NCBI GenBank assembly: GCA_019119305.1 | Contig: DWXH01000034.1 | Span: 1-52,086, forward strand | DNA length: 52,086 bases | Source: Candidatus Alistipes merdigallinarum | Lineage (GTDB): Bacteria; Bacteroidota; Bacteroidia; Bacteroidales; Rikenellaceae | Direction of reading: 5' to 3' | In this document: in pieces, positions 16,832 to 24,776 of the stretch | Numbering within the stretch: the first letter of the stretch is position 1 | How the letters are laid out: each line of letters begins with the position of its first letter | Notes under the pieces: model-generated | What the model saw: the letters and a program-made list of their open reading frames with translations, nothing else | What the model was told of the DNA's origin: nothing | The model's database searches: none | Made by a program: the position numbers and the translations under genes

Positions 16832-17344
16832 TTAATTGGTTTTGAACGGACGTTTGATCTGAGCCAATTCGCGGTTGGCCTTGTCGATCTTCTGAGCCAG
16901 TTCGGCTTTGAATTTAACCATTTTCTCCATCAGCGCATCGTCGCCTGCGGCCAGAATCTCAACGGCAAGAATCGCTCCGTTTTTGGCTCCGTCGAGCGCC
17001 ATCGTCGCTACCGGAATGCCGGAGGGCATCTGCAAAATAGAGAGAATGCTGTCCCATCCGTCAATCGAGTTGGAGGATTTAATCGGAATGCCGATTACGG
17101 GCAGGGGAGTGAGGGCTGCGATCACACCGGGCAGATGAGCCGCTCCGCCAGCACCGGCGATAATCACCTTTATGCCGCGACTGCGTGCATTCTTGGCGAA
17201 ATCCATCACCTGCTCGGGTACGCGGTGAGCTGATAATGCGTTGATTTCGTAGGGAATTTCCATCTGGTCGAGGAACTCGGCGGCAGCCTCCATGATCTTC
17301 AGATCGGACGTGCTGCCCATGATGATGCTTACTTTCGGATTCAT
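16832..17344 (-). CDS. purE: N5-carboxyaminoimidazole ribonucleotide mutase
   Basis: PurE converts N5-CAIR to CAIR in purine synthesis. The 170-aa product has the substrate-binding GSTSDLK (about 9-15), the SAHRVPE segment with the catalytic His (about 38-44), and the GAGGAAHLPGV loop (about 66-76). These match class I PurE. It diverges from hpt, a purine salvage gene, and both promoter boxes lie within one palindrome. zupT follows in the same direction. Confidence 0.97.
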   Translation of the reverse strand: MNPKVSIIMGSTSDLKIMEAAAEFLDQMEIPYEINALSAHRVPEQVMDFAKNARSRGIKVIIAGAGGAAHLPGVIAALTPLPVIGIPIKSSNSIDGWDSILSILQMPSGIPVATMALDGAKNGAILAVEILAAGDDALMEKMVKFKAELAQKIDKANRELAQIKRPFKTN

Positions 17345-17371
17345 ATTATTTCGTTTTTCTGTCGATTCCTA

Positions 17372-17389
17372 ATATCTTTGCAAAGATAT
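17372..17389. promoter_or_regulatory. Palindromic divergent promoter of purE and hpt
   Basis: The 18-bp perfect palindrome ATATCTTTGCAAAGATAT contains a TATCTTTG -7 box on each strand: 17373-17380 for hpt (+) and 17388-17381 for purE (-). The two genes begin 50 nt to the right and 28 nt to the left. The two promoters therefore overlap back to back, and their transcripts would start inside each other's box. Confidence 0.75.
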
Positions 17390-17438
17390 ATATAAAACCG
17401 GGAAACCGAAACCTCTCACCGAAAAACGACATATTATC

Positions 17439-17996
17439 ATGGAACGGCTCAAAACAGCGCATACGATTCAGGTGCACGACAAACGTTTCAAGCTCTTCAT
17501 CCCGAACGAGGAGATCGTGGCATCCGTGAAACGGGTTGCAGACAGGATCAATAACGACTACGCCGATAGACCGATCCCGCTGTTTGTCGGTGTGCTGAAC
17601 GGTGCGTTCATGTTCATGGGCGAGCTGATGCAACACATAGCTATCGACTGCGAGATCTCGTTCGTAAAGATCGCCTCGTATGCCGGAACCGAAAGTACGG
17701 GAAACATCAAGCAACTGATCGGGCTCAACACGCCGGTCGAAAATCGGCACGTCGTCATCGTGGAGGACATCGTCGACACGGGCGTCAGCATCGAACACAC
17801 GACCGAACTTCTGAAAAAGATGAATCCGGCATCAGTGGCGGTATGTACCCTGCTGTTCAAACCCGAGTCATATACCAAAACGATACCGGTTGACTACTGT
17901 GCATTCTCCGTACCCGACCGTTTTGTCGTCGGATTCGGGCTGGATTACGACGGTTTGGGCCGAAACTATAAAGACATTTATGAAATCGATGAATAA
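17439..17996 (+). CDS. hpt: Hypoxanthine phosphoribosyltransferase
   Basis: The enzyme makes IMP or GMP from hypoxanthine or guanine and PRPP. The PRPP-binding motif VVIVEDIVDTGVS lies at about residues 105-117, and the product has the flexible-loop and YAGTESTG regions of the family. Length 185 aa is normal. It diverges from purE, and its end overlaps the queE start by 17 nt. Confidence 0.96.
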   Translation: MERLKTAHTIQVHDKRFKLFIPNEEIVASVKRVADRINNDYADRPIPLFVGVLNGAFMFMGELMQHIAIDCEISFVKIASYAGTESTGNIKQLIGLNTPVENRHVVIVEDIVDTGVSIEHTTELLKKMNPASVAVCTLLFKPESYTKTIPVDYCAFSVPDRFVVGFGLDYDGLGRNYKDIYEIDE

Positions 17997-18612
17997 CGAC
18001 CTATTCTGCGGCGGAAAGAAGCTTCCGCTGGTCGAAGATTTTTATACCATACAAGGAGAAGGGTTTCACACCGGGAAACCGGCCTATTTCATCCGTCTGG
18101 GTGGATGTGACGTCGGATGCAAATGGTGCGATGCAAAGATGACGTGGAACCCCCGGATGTTTCCTCCGGTCGACGTAGATGCGATTGTCGACCGTGCCTG
18201 CTCCTATGCCGCACAAGCCATCGTCATCACGGGCGGAGAGCCGTCGCTCTATCCGTTGGAGTATCTGACCGGACAGTTGCGGGAACGCGGCCTGAAAATC
18301 TTTCTCGAGACTTCGGGAGCCCATGAGTTGAGCGGAACGTTCGACTGGATCTGCCTTTCGCCGAAGAAACAACATCCGCCGGTCGATTCGATCTTTAGCC
18401 GGGCCGATGAATTGAAGGTGATTGTCGAAACCGAAGAGGACTTCAAGTGGGCCGAGACCAATGCTGCAAGGGTAGGGGAAGGGTGTATGCTCTACCTGCA
18501 ACCCGAGTGGAGCCGATACGAGCAGATGATTCCGGCTATGGTCGAGTACGTCAAGGAGCATCCGCAGTGGAACATCTCGATCCAGACCCACAAATACATG
18601 CATATTCCCTAA
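17980..18612 (+). CDS. queE: 7-carboxy-7-deazaguanine synthase (radical SAM)
   Basis: QueE makes CDG from CPH4 in the queuosine/preQ0 pathway. The radical SAM cluster motif is C43-x3-C47-x2-C50 within GGCDVGCKWCD, and the TIQGEG motif typical of QueE precedes it (residues 23-28). ITGGEPSLY is the SAM-binding GGE motif. ATG 17980 overlaps the 3' end of hpt; ATG 17989 is an alternative start that removes three residues. At 210 aa the length fits. Confidence 0.95.
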   Translation: MKSMNNDLFCGGKKLPLVEDFYTIQGEGFHTGKPAYFIRLGGCDVGCKWCDAKMTWNPRMFPPVDVDAIVDRACSYAAQAIVITGGEPSLYPLEYLTGQLRERGLKIFLETSGAHELSGTFDWICLSPKKQHPPVDSIFSRADELKVIVETEEDFKWAETNAARVGEGCMLYLQPEWSRYEQMIPAMVEYVKEHPQWNISIQTHKYMHIP

Positions 18613-18688
18613 CGGAAAGCAGATACAGAGCTGATAAGGAGCAGGCTGTAAAATGTACCGGCCGTGCAACCCAAACAAAAGGGATTCG

Positions 18689-18973
18689 TCAGCGTAACAG
18701 GTAGATCGTTTCGTCCTTACGCTTCATCAAGTAGTGTTCGCGCGCGTACTGCTCCAGATAGCGGTCGTCCTTCAGGTTTTCGAGGATCGTACTGTCTTCA
18801 GCGATTTTCTGGAGGTAGTAATCGCGCTGCTCCTCCAGCGCCTTGTTCTTCTGTTTAAGCCGCCACACCTCGATCAGGTTGTTCTTGTCGAACACAAGTA
18901 TCAACAGCACAAACACCGCAATGCTGATGATCCACAACCGTCTGTCCCTTAAAAACGCCTTGGTAAATTTCAC
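18689..18973 (-). CDS. FtsB/DivIC-family septum formation initiator
   Basis: A 94-aa bitopic protein: a cytosolic basic N-terminus, one membrane helix (about 13-31), then a periplasmic coiled coil (about 35-65) and the LxxxxYxEQYAREHY ending of FtsB/DivIC proteins. These form the FtsQLB (DivIB-FtsL-DivIC) divisome subcomplex. It lies about 43 nt downstream of thiD on the same strand. Confidence 0.9.
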   Translation of the reverse strand: MKFTKAFLRDRRLWIISIAVFVLLILVFDKNNLIEVWRLKQKNKALEEQRDYYLQKIAEDSTILENLKDDRYLEQYAREHYLMKRKDETIYLLR

Positions 18974-19016
18974 GACTCACGTACTTTTGCGTAAAAATAG
19001 CAAACTTTCGGCAAAG

Positions 19017-19823
19017 TTACTCCCAGAACCGGTAAAAATGGTGTAACGGTCCATGCCCGTGTCCGATCGCATACCCACTTCCACAACGGATGGCTTCATG
19101 AACATAGGCTTCAGCCCGTTCCACGGATTCCTTTAACGAATATCCTTGTGCCAAAAATGCAGCAATAGCAGAAGATAGGGTACAGCCGGTCCCGTGTGTA
19201 TTTTTCGTATCGATCCGATCGTATCGGAAGGCCGTACATTGTTCTCTTTCATAAAAATGATCGGCAACAGTCGCACCGTCACAATGACCGGCTTTCAACA
19301 AAATATTTTTTGCACCCTGACTTCGAAGCGCTGCAGCGGCATCCGTAAAATCGGAATCAGACCGGACGGTCTGCCCCGTCAAAAATTCGGCTTCGGGAAT
19401 ATTCGGCGTAATCAGCTCTGCCAACGGGAACAGCAGCTCCCTAATGGAAGCCATCACCTCCTCGCCCGACAGGCAGCTGCCCGACGTAGAGACCATAACC
19501 GGATCGACCACAACTCGGGATATACGGTATCGGCGCAACACGTCCGCCACCCGTTCGACCGTCTCGACCGAAGGCAGCATACCGATCTTCACGGCGTCGA
19601 CTCCTATATCTTCGATTACGGCAGCCATCTGGTCAGCTACATACGAGGGTGGTATAGGGTGTATCCCTGCAACGCCGAGCGTATTCTGCACCGTTATCGC
19701 CGTAATGGCGGTCATCGCATAGCTGCCACAGGCGGATATGGCCTTGATGTCGGCCTGAATACCCGCACCGCCGCCACTGTCCGATCCCGCTACGGACAAC
19801 ACCTTTTTGTAGCTCTTAGTCAT
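19017..19823 (-). CDS. thiD: Hydroxymethylpyrimidine/phosphomethylpyrimidine kinase
   Basis: ThiD phosphorylates HMP to HMP-P and then HMP-PP for thiamine synthesis. The ribokinase-fold signatures are present: AGSDSGGGAGIQADIK (about 11-26), DPVMVSTSG, and the anion hole/catalytic KNTHGTGCTLSSA region (about 215-227). Length 268 aa is normal. Its ATG overlaps the stop of the upstream secreted-protein gene by 4 nt. thiL, the kinase for the last thiamine step, lies 2.5 kb away on the other strand. Confidence 0.96.
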   Translation of the reverse strand: MTKSYKKVLSVAGSDSGGGAGIQADIKAISACGSYAMTAITAITVQNTLGVAGIHPIPPSYVADQMAAVIEDIGVDAVKIGMLPSVETVERVADVLRRYRISRVVVDPVMVSTSGSCLSGEEVMASIRELLFPLAELITPNIPEAEFLTGQTVRSDSDFTDAAAALRSQGAKNILLKAGHCDGATVADHFYEREQCTAFRYDRIDTKNTHGTGCTLSSAIAAFLAQGYSLKESVERAEAYVHEAIRCGSGYAIGHGHGPLHHFYRFWE

Positions 19824-20317
19824 CTTTGTAGCTTTTGCTCATCGCTTTGCCGCAACTTGTTCTGAAGCCCCTCCCATACCACCTCATAAGCCTCGGGAAC
19901 TGTCAAAACGCCCATATCTTCATAATAATAGTTCGGAGTGGCGTTCAAGTTTCCTGCCCAATTCCAATCTTCGTATAAGATACTTAACCGTATGCACGAC
20001 TCCTGCTCTCCTTCACCGCATTTGCGTATAATGAAATTAACCGTTCTCCGCTCGCCTTTTTTAACGGATAACAAACGATCGTGCGGAATGAACCGGTCGG
20101 CACAGATAAAACCGGCATCGCTATCGACGGAACGGATCCGATAACCCTCATCCATCAGATAGTCGATCGTGCAGTTCAGCAAAGAATCCTTTTCACAGGG
20201 AAATTGTTTTACCGTGATTGGATCGGAACTCTCCTTGCCCGACACAGGAGCCGTGCAGATCAGCCATAACAACAATACCAGCGACAACCGAGCGGTATGA
20301 ATCCAAACGTTTCTCAT
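19820..20317 (-). CDS. Secreted protein of unknown function (165 aa)
   Basis: The first 28 residues form a signal peptide ending near APVSGKE. The mature domain of about 137 residues has four or five Cys residues that could form disulphides in the periplasm, and a mix of short strands and helices. I recognise no family. It lies in the leftward run aroQ-pyk-this-thiD-divIC and overlaps thiD by 4 nt (ATGA type), so it is likely translated together with thiD, though no link to thiamine is evident. Confidence 0.7.
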   Translation of the reverse strand: MRNVWIHTARLSLVLLLWLICTAPVSGKESSDPITVKQFPCEKDSLLNCTIDYLMDEGYRIRSVDSDAGFICADRFIPHDRLLSVKKGERRTVNFIIRKCGEGEQESCIRLSILYEDWNWAGNLNATPNYYYEDMGVLTVPEAYEVVWEGLQNKLRQSDEQKLQR

Positions 20318-20363
20318 CTATATCAAAACTTTAGGTGCTACATCAAGTATTCAGTAAGGAATC

Positions 20364-21821
20364 TCAATCTTTCTTTGTATTGAAGGCCTTGAGTTCCAGA
20401 TTCAATACACTTCCTATCTCAAGGAAAGAGGCACCTTTCGCCGCACCGAAACTTCCCCCGATAACTACAACCAAATCCTCTTTCTTAAGCCATTTGCGGT
20501 CTTCGAGGTAGTACAAAACCCCCAGAAGAAAACTCTCGTGATCAACCGTAGGTTCCTGATAGATGGCGTGAATGCCGTAAGAAATGGCCAACTGCCGCAT
20601 CACACATTTCCGGTAACATACTGCATACACCGGTTTCGCTCCCCGAAATGCCGCCAGGTAACGTCCGGTCCGACCGGAAAGGGTATCGATAATAATCGCC
20701 CGAACCGGTAGGTTCAGACACGCCCGCACGGCCGAACGGGCCAATTGGGCGGTAATCTCGTTGTTGATCCGCACCAGATTCATATCCGTATCGGGAGAGT
20801 GTTGAGCCGTATCCCGTTCAATCTCCCTGGCCACACGGGCCATCGTCTCCACCGCCTCGACCGGATATTGTCCGTTTGCCGTCTCGCCGCTCAACATGAC
20901 GGCATCGACCCGTTGGTATATGGCATTGGCCACATCGCTGATCTCAGCCCGGGTAGGTCTCGGATGGGTAATCATCGTATGCAACATCTGTGTTGCGATA
21001 ATTACCGGGGTTTTGCTCTCAATACATTTGTTTACCAAGAATCGTTGCACCACCGGAATCTCTTCGGCAGGAATCTCCACCCCCAGATCTCCCCGAGCGA
21101 CCATAATGCCATACGTCTCATCAAGAATCTCATCGATGTTGTCGACACCTTCCCGATTCTCTATTTTGGAGATGATCTTGATCGAACTGTTCCGCCGTTT
21201 TATGATCTCCTTCACGGCCAGCACATCCTCTTTTTTCCGCACGAAAGAGTGAGCGATAAAGTCGATGTCGTGTTCGATCGCCCAATCGATAAAACGGGCA
21301 TCACGTTCGGTCACCGACGGCAGATCGATCGCCACACCGGGAATGTTGACACTTTTCCGGGCACATATCACACCACCATTGCACACCTCGCAAACCAGTG
21401 CATCTTCCTTCTTATCGAACACACGTAATTCAATCTCCCCATCGTCGATCAATACGACCGCACCGACAGGAACATCTCTACCCACCATTGCGTAATTCAG
21501 GTATACACATTCTTTACCTGATGCAGCATCTTGATCCGTACCTTTCAACAGCAACCTGTCACCCGTTGCGACAGGAATTCCATCGGCAAATTCAGGCGAC
21601 ATACCCGTTACCCGAATTTCCGGACCTTTCGTATCGATAATAATGGCGATCTGATCGGAAACACGACGTACGTTCTCGACGATCATCGTTGCACCATCTG
21701 GTGTCAGGTGGGCCGAATTGATCCGCACGGCGTTCATCCCGGCCTCATACAACGAACGGATGAAATCGGGATCGCAACGCCGATCCGAAATGGTCGCAAC
21801 TATTTTGGTTCTTTTATCCAT
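20364..21821 (-). CDS. pyk: Pyruvate kinase
   Basis: This enzyme converts phosphoenolpyruvate and ADP to pyruvate and ATP. The N-terminal KIVATISDRR replaces the more common TKIVATLGP. The active-site signature IKIISKIENREGVDNIDEI contains the catalytic Lys, and MVARGDLGVEIP and TQMLHTMITHPRPTRAEISDVANAI follow. At 485 aa it has the A, B and C domains. It begins 12 nt after aroQ on the same strand. Confidence 0.96.
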   Translation of the reverse strand: MDKRTKIVATISDRRCDPDFIRSLYEAGMNAVRINSAHLTPDGATMIVENVRRVSDQIAIIIDTKGPEIRVTGMSPEFADGIPVATGDRLLLKGTDQDAASGKECVYLNYAMVGRDVPVGAVVLIDDGEIELRVFDKKEDALVCEVCNGGVICARKSVNIPGVAIDLPSVTERDARFIDWAIEHDIDFIAHSFVRKKEDVLAVKEIIKRRNSSIKIISKIENREGVDNIDEILDETYGIMVARGDLGVEIPAEEIPVVQRFLVNKCIESKTPVIIATQMLHTMITHPRPTRAEISDVANAIYQRVDAVMLSGETANGQYPVEAVETMARVAREIERDTAQHSPDTDMNLVRINNEITAQLARSAVRACLNLPVRAIIIDTLSGRTGRYLAAFRGAKPVYAVCYRKCVMRQLAISYGIHAIYQEPTVDHESFLLGVLYYLEDRKWLKKEDLVVVIGGSFGAAKGASFLEIGSVLNLELKAFNTKKD

Positions 21822-21833
21822 ACAAACACACGA

Positions 21834-22250
21834 TTATCCGATAAAACTTAAAATTCCGAGACGATATGAGTCAAGCCCAAATCCCATGATCGATCCTTTA
21901 CACTTCGGAGCAATCAACGACACATGGCGGTAGAACTCACGAGCCAAAATACACGAAATATGAACTTCTACGACAGGAATACGAATCCCCCCAATGGCAT
22001 CGGCAATCGCTATCGACGTGTGAGTATACGCACCGGCATTCATCACTACGCCGTCGTACTCGTCTTGTGCGGCATGCAGCCGGTCGACCAGCTCTCCCTC
22101 GATATTCGACTGATAATACCCCAATTCAACCTGCGGAAACATTTTCTGCAATTCGTCGAAATAGGATTCGAAGGTACGTTCGCCGTAGATACCCTTTTCG
22201 CGCTGTCCCAATAGGTTCAAATTCGGGCCGTTGATAATCAAAATTTTCAT
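21834..22250 (-). CDS. aroQ: 3-dehydroquinate dehydratase, type II
   Basis: This shikimate-pathway enzyme dehydrates 3-dehydroquinate. The 138-aa product has the type II hallmarks: INGPNLNLLGQRE (about 5-17, with the catalytic Arg/Tyr loop), NAGAYTHTSIAI (about 71-82) and EVHISC (about 95-100, catalytic His). It heads the leftward operon with pyk. A TATTTTTG box lies about 53 nt upstream. Confidence 0.97.
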   Translation of the reverse strand: MKILIINGPNLNLLGQREKGIYGERTFESYFDELQKMFPQVELGYYQSNIEGELVDRLHAAQDEYDGVVMNAGAYTHTSIAIADAIGGIRIPVVEVHISCILAREFYRHVSLIAPKCKGSIMGFGLDSYRLGILSFIG

Positions 22251-22302
22251 CGAAATAAATTTTACGGATAACTAAATAAAAAACACTTACTCAAATTCGT
22301 CA

Positions 22303-22310
22303 CAAAAATA
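22303..22310 (-). promoter_or_regulatory. Promoter -7 box for aroQ-pyk
   Basis: On the minus strand TATTTTTG fits TAnnTTTG, upstream of the aroQ ATG at 22250. Confidence 0.5.
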
Positions 22311-22334
22311 CATCAGGAATCTGAATAATTAACA

Positions 22335-22342
22335 TACTTTTG
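22335..22342 (+). promoter_or_regulatory. Promoter -7 box for thiL
   Basis: TACTTTTG fits TAnnTTTG, 32 nt before the thiL ATG. It is divergent from the aroQ box. Confidence 0.55.
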
Positions 22343-22374
22343 TAACAATTTCATCGAACTATAACACGAAGGAC

Positions 22375-23325
22375 ATGCAACTGAACGAACTCGGAGAATT
22401 CGGATTGATCGACAAAATCGGAGAGCTGTTTTCCTCCATTCCTCACCACGGTTGCCGGGGTATTGGAGACGACTGTGCAGTCATTCCGCTCGGCAGTGCG
22501 GAGTCTCTGACCGTTACGACAGACATGTTGGTCGAGGAGGTTCATTTTCTGCGATCTGCGACCGATCCGTATCGTTTGGGTCGCAAATCTCTTGCCGTAA
22601 ATTTAAGCGACGTAGCGGCTATGGGGGCGACACCTTTCGCATCGTTTCTTTCGATCGCCCTGCCCCGGAACGTCACTGCCGAATGGACCGAACAGTTTAT
22701 GGAAGGATACCGGAGCCTATCGGACGAATTTGGCGTTGCCCTGCTGGGAGGAGACACGACCTCTGCACCCGAACACATTGCCATCAATGTTGTGGCCGTA
22801 GGACGTGCCGACAACCGGAAAATCAAATATCGTTCTACAGCTAAAGAGAAAGACATCATCTATGTTACAGGATATTTAGGCGATTCAGCTCAAGGTCTGA
22901 TAGATATACGCAACGGGGCCGGAGGCTCTGCATTTGCTCGGGTGCATCTCGATCCTGCCCCTTGTGTCCGAGAAGGCATCTGGCTCGGCGAGCAGCCCGA
23001 AGTGCATGCCATGATGGACCTTTCGGACGGTTTGGCCTCCGACCTGAGACATATCCTCAAAGCCTCCGGCGTAGCAGCTGAAGTTTTACTGGACAAGATA
23101 CCTACCAAAGTAGGTGTAAAACTGGCTGTTAGTGGAGGTGAAGACTATCAACTGCTATTGACTGTAGCGGCAAATTCAGCCCCGAAGATCGCTGCTGCAT
23201 TTACCGCTCAGTTCGGCAGACCTTTATATGAAATCGGGAAAATCAAGGCAGGAGCACCAGACATTAAATGGATCGGCGAAAAAGCCGCAGAAATCGCCAA
23301 CAGTCGAGGATTCAGCCATTTTTAG
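22375..23325 (+). CDS. thiL: Thiamine-monophosphate kinase
   Basis: ThiL phosphorylates thiamine phosphate to thiamine diphosphate. The 316-aa PurM-fold protein shows GIGDDCAVI (about 26-34), TTDMLVEEVHF (about 46-56, metal-binding), the NLSDVAAMGA segment and GDTTSAP. MMDLSDGLASDL (about 207-218) and SGGEDYQLL follow. All parts of the family are present. It is monocistronic and ends before a shared terminator with galM. Confidence 0.96.
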   Translation: MQLNELGEFGLIDKIGELFSSIPHHGCRGIGDDCAVIPLGSAESLTVTTDMLVEEVHFLRSATDPYRLGRKSLAVNLSDVAAMGATPFASFLSIALPRNVTAEWTEQFMEGYRSLSDEFGVALLGGDTTSAPEHIAINVVAVGRADNRKIKYRSTAKEKDIIYVTGYLGDSAQGLIDIRNGAGGSAFARVHLDPAPCVREGIWLGEQPEVHAMMDLSDGLASDLRHILKASGVAAEVLLDKIPTKVGVKLAVSGGEDYQLLLTVAANSAPKIAAAFTAQFGRPLYEIGKIKAGAPDIKWIGEKAAEIANSRGFSHF

Positions 23326-23387
23326 GGATTCTTTCGGCATCTCACAGTCGAAACCCAGAAACAAGAGTAGATTTAAAAGCACTAAAA

Positions 23388-23421
23388 AAGGTCGTGCGGA
23401 TTCCGCACGGCCTTTTGTTTT
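23388..23421. terminator. Bidirectional terminator between thiL and galM
   Basis: A GTGCGG/CCGCAC stem is extended outward by AAGGTC/GGCCTT, with T-rich sequence on the + side (TTTTGTTTTT) and an A run giving T's on the minus strand. It serves the convergent thiL and galM genes. Confidence 0.85.
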
Positions 23422-23438
23422 TATTCCGTCCAATCAAC

Positions 23439-24575
23439 CTATTTTACAGAAAATGCGTAGATTGTCGTTTGCGTATAGGTCTCTCCGGGGCGTAGTACGG
23501 CCGACGGGAAGTTCTCGTGGTTCGGGGCATCCGGATAGTTCTGCGCCTCCAGTGCGAAAGCCGAGCGGTAATAAGGCGATGTCTCATCCTGCTGTACACG
23601 TGACTTACCGGTAAAGAACTGAATGCCGGGCGTGTCGGTAAGAACCGTCATCAATACGCCGGTTGCCGGCTCATACACTTCGGCAGCGCAAACCACCACG
23701 CCGCACGAGTCGCGACGGATCACGTAGTTATGGTCGTAACCATCGCGGTAATCGAAAATAGAGTCCGCATCCATAACCCGAGAACCGATCGTCATCGGAG
23801 TTCTGAAATCCAAAGCCGTACCCTCGACCGAAGCGGTCTCGCCGAGCGGGATCAACGTCGAATCGGTCGGCGTATAGTTGTCGGCGTTAAGGGTAAGCGA
23901 GTGAGAATTGACGCTGGTTTTGTGATCTCCGCCGTGCAGATTGAAATAGGCATGGCTGGTCAGATTGAGGACGGTCGGAGCGTCGGTCGTTGCCGAGTAG
24001 TCGATCCGCAGTTGATTGTCGGCCGTCACCGTATAGATCACCCGTGTAGTAAGCGTTCCGGGAAAATTCTCCTCCCCATCGGGCGATACATACACCAATT
24101 CCAATGCCTCGTTCCCGGCTGTGTCGGTAAACGGACGGGCATCCCAAACCTTTTTACTGAAGCCTATGATCCCACCGTGAAGCGTATTCGGGCCGTTGTT
24201 GATCGGCAGCGAGTACTCTCTGTCGTCCAACACGAAACGGCCGTTGGCAATCCGGTTGGCATACCGTCCGGTAATCGCTGCAGCAAACGTATTTTCCGGA
24301 ACGAAATAGTCAGCCAGAGTAGGGTAGCCCAATACCACGTTGACCGGTTTGCCGTCGCGGGACGGAACCCACGCATCGGTGACAATACCTCCGTAGTTGG
24401 TCACCTGAACGACCATACCATTGGCATTTTTCAACGTATACAACGACACCGGTTTCCCTTGCATGACGGAGTCGAAATTTTCGGCCGAAAAGAGTTCTGG
24501 CCCATTCGGCTGGGGCGTCTTGTTACACGACACGGCTCCGAGCAGAACCGCACACAAAATAAAAATCCGTTTCAT
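23439..24575 (-). CDS. galM: Aldose 1-epimerase, lipoprotein form
   Basis: The mutarotase interconverts alpha and beta anomers of aldoses such as galactose. The 378-aa product begins with a lipoprotein signal (AVLLGAVSC, C17), so it is exported and lipid-anchored, unlike cytosolic GalM. Family features include NYGGIVTDAWVP (about 58-69), GRYANRIANGRF (about 101-112), the catalytic His in NGPNTLHGG (about 127-135) and LTSHAYFNLHG (about 205-215). The glutamate base lies near the C-terminus (ALEAQNYPDAPNH). The surface location suggests a role in processing released sugars. Confidence 0.94.
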   Translation of the reverse strand: MKRIFILCAVLLGAVSCNKTPQPNGPELFSAENFDSVMQGKPVSLYTLKNANGMVVQVTNYGGIVTDAWVPSRDGKPVNVVLGYPTLADYFVPENTFAAAITGRYANRIANGRFVLDDREYSLPINNGPNTLHGGIIGFSKKVWDARPFTDTAGNEALELVYVSPDGEENFPGTLTTRVIYTVTADNQLRIDYSATTDAPTVLNLTSHAYFNLHGGDHKTSVNSHSLTLNADNYTPTDSTLIPLGETASVEGTALDFRTPMTIGSRVMDADSIFDYRDGYDHNYVIRRDSCGVVVCAAEVYEPATGVLMTVLTDTPGIQFFTGKSRVQQDETSPYYRSAFALEAQNYPDAPNHENFPSAVLRPGETYTQTTIYAFSVK

Positions 24576-24747
24576 CGATAAATATAAGTTTTCGGTTAAA
24601 ATTTCATGTCGCTAAATTAATAATTATTTGACAAAAAGGGAAAAAAGGCTCTTCGTTTCCAATCTCCAGGATCACCCGCTCCCGTATTTATCATTATTCT
24701 TTCCTGTTACGATCCGATCAGGAGGCTGATTTTTTCGATAAAAAATG

Positions 24748-24755
24748 TATCTTTG
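24748..24755 (+). promoter_or_regulatory. Promoter -7 box for the cytochrome c assembly gene
   Basis: TATCTTTG matches TAnnTTTG, 22 nt upstream of ATG 24777. Confidence 0.6.
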
Positions 24756-24776
24756 TCAGTCACTCCCCTTAACGAT

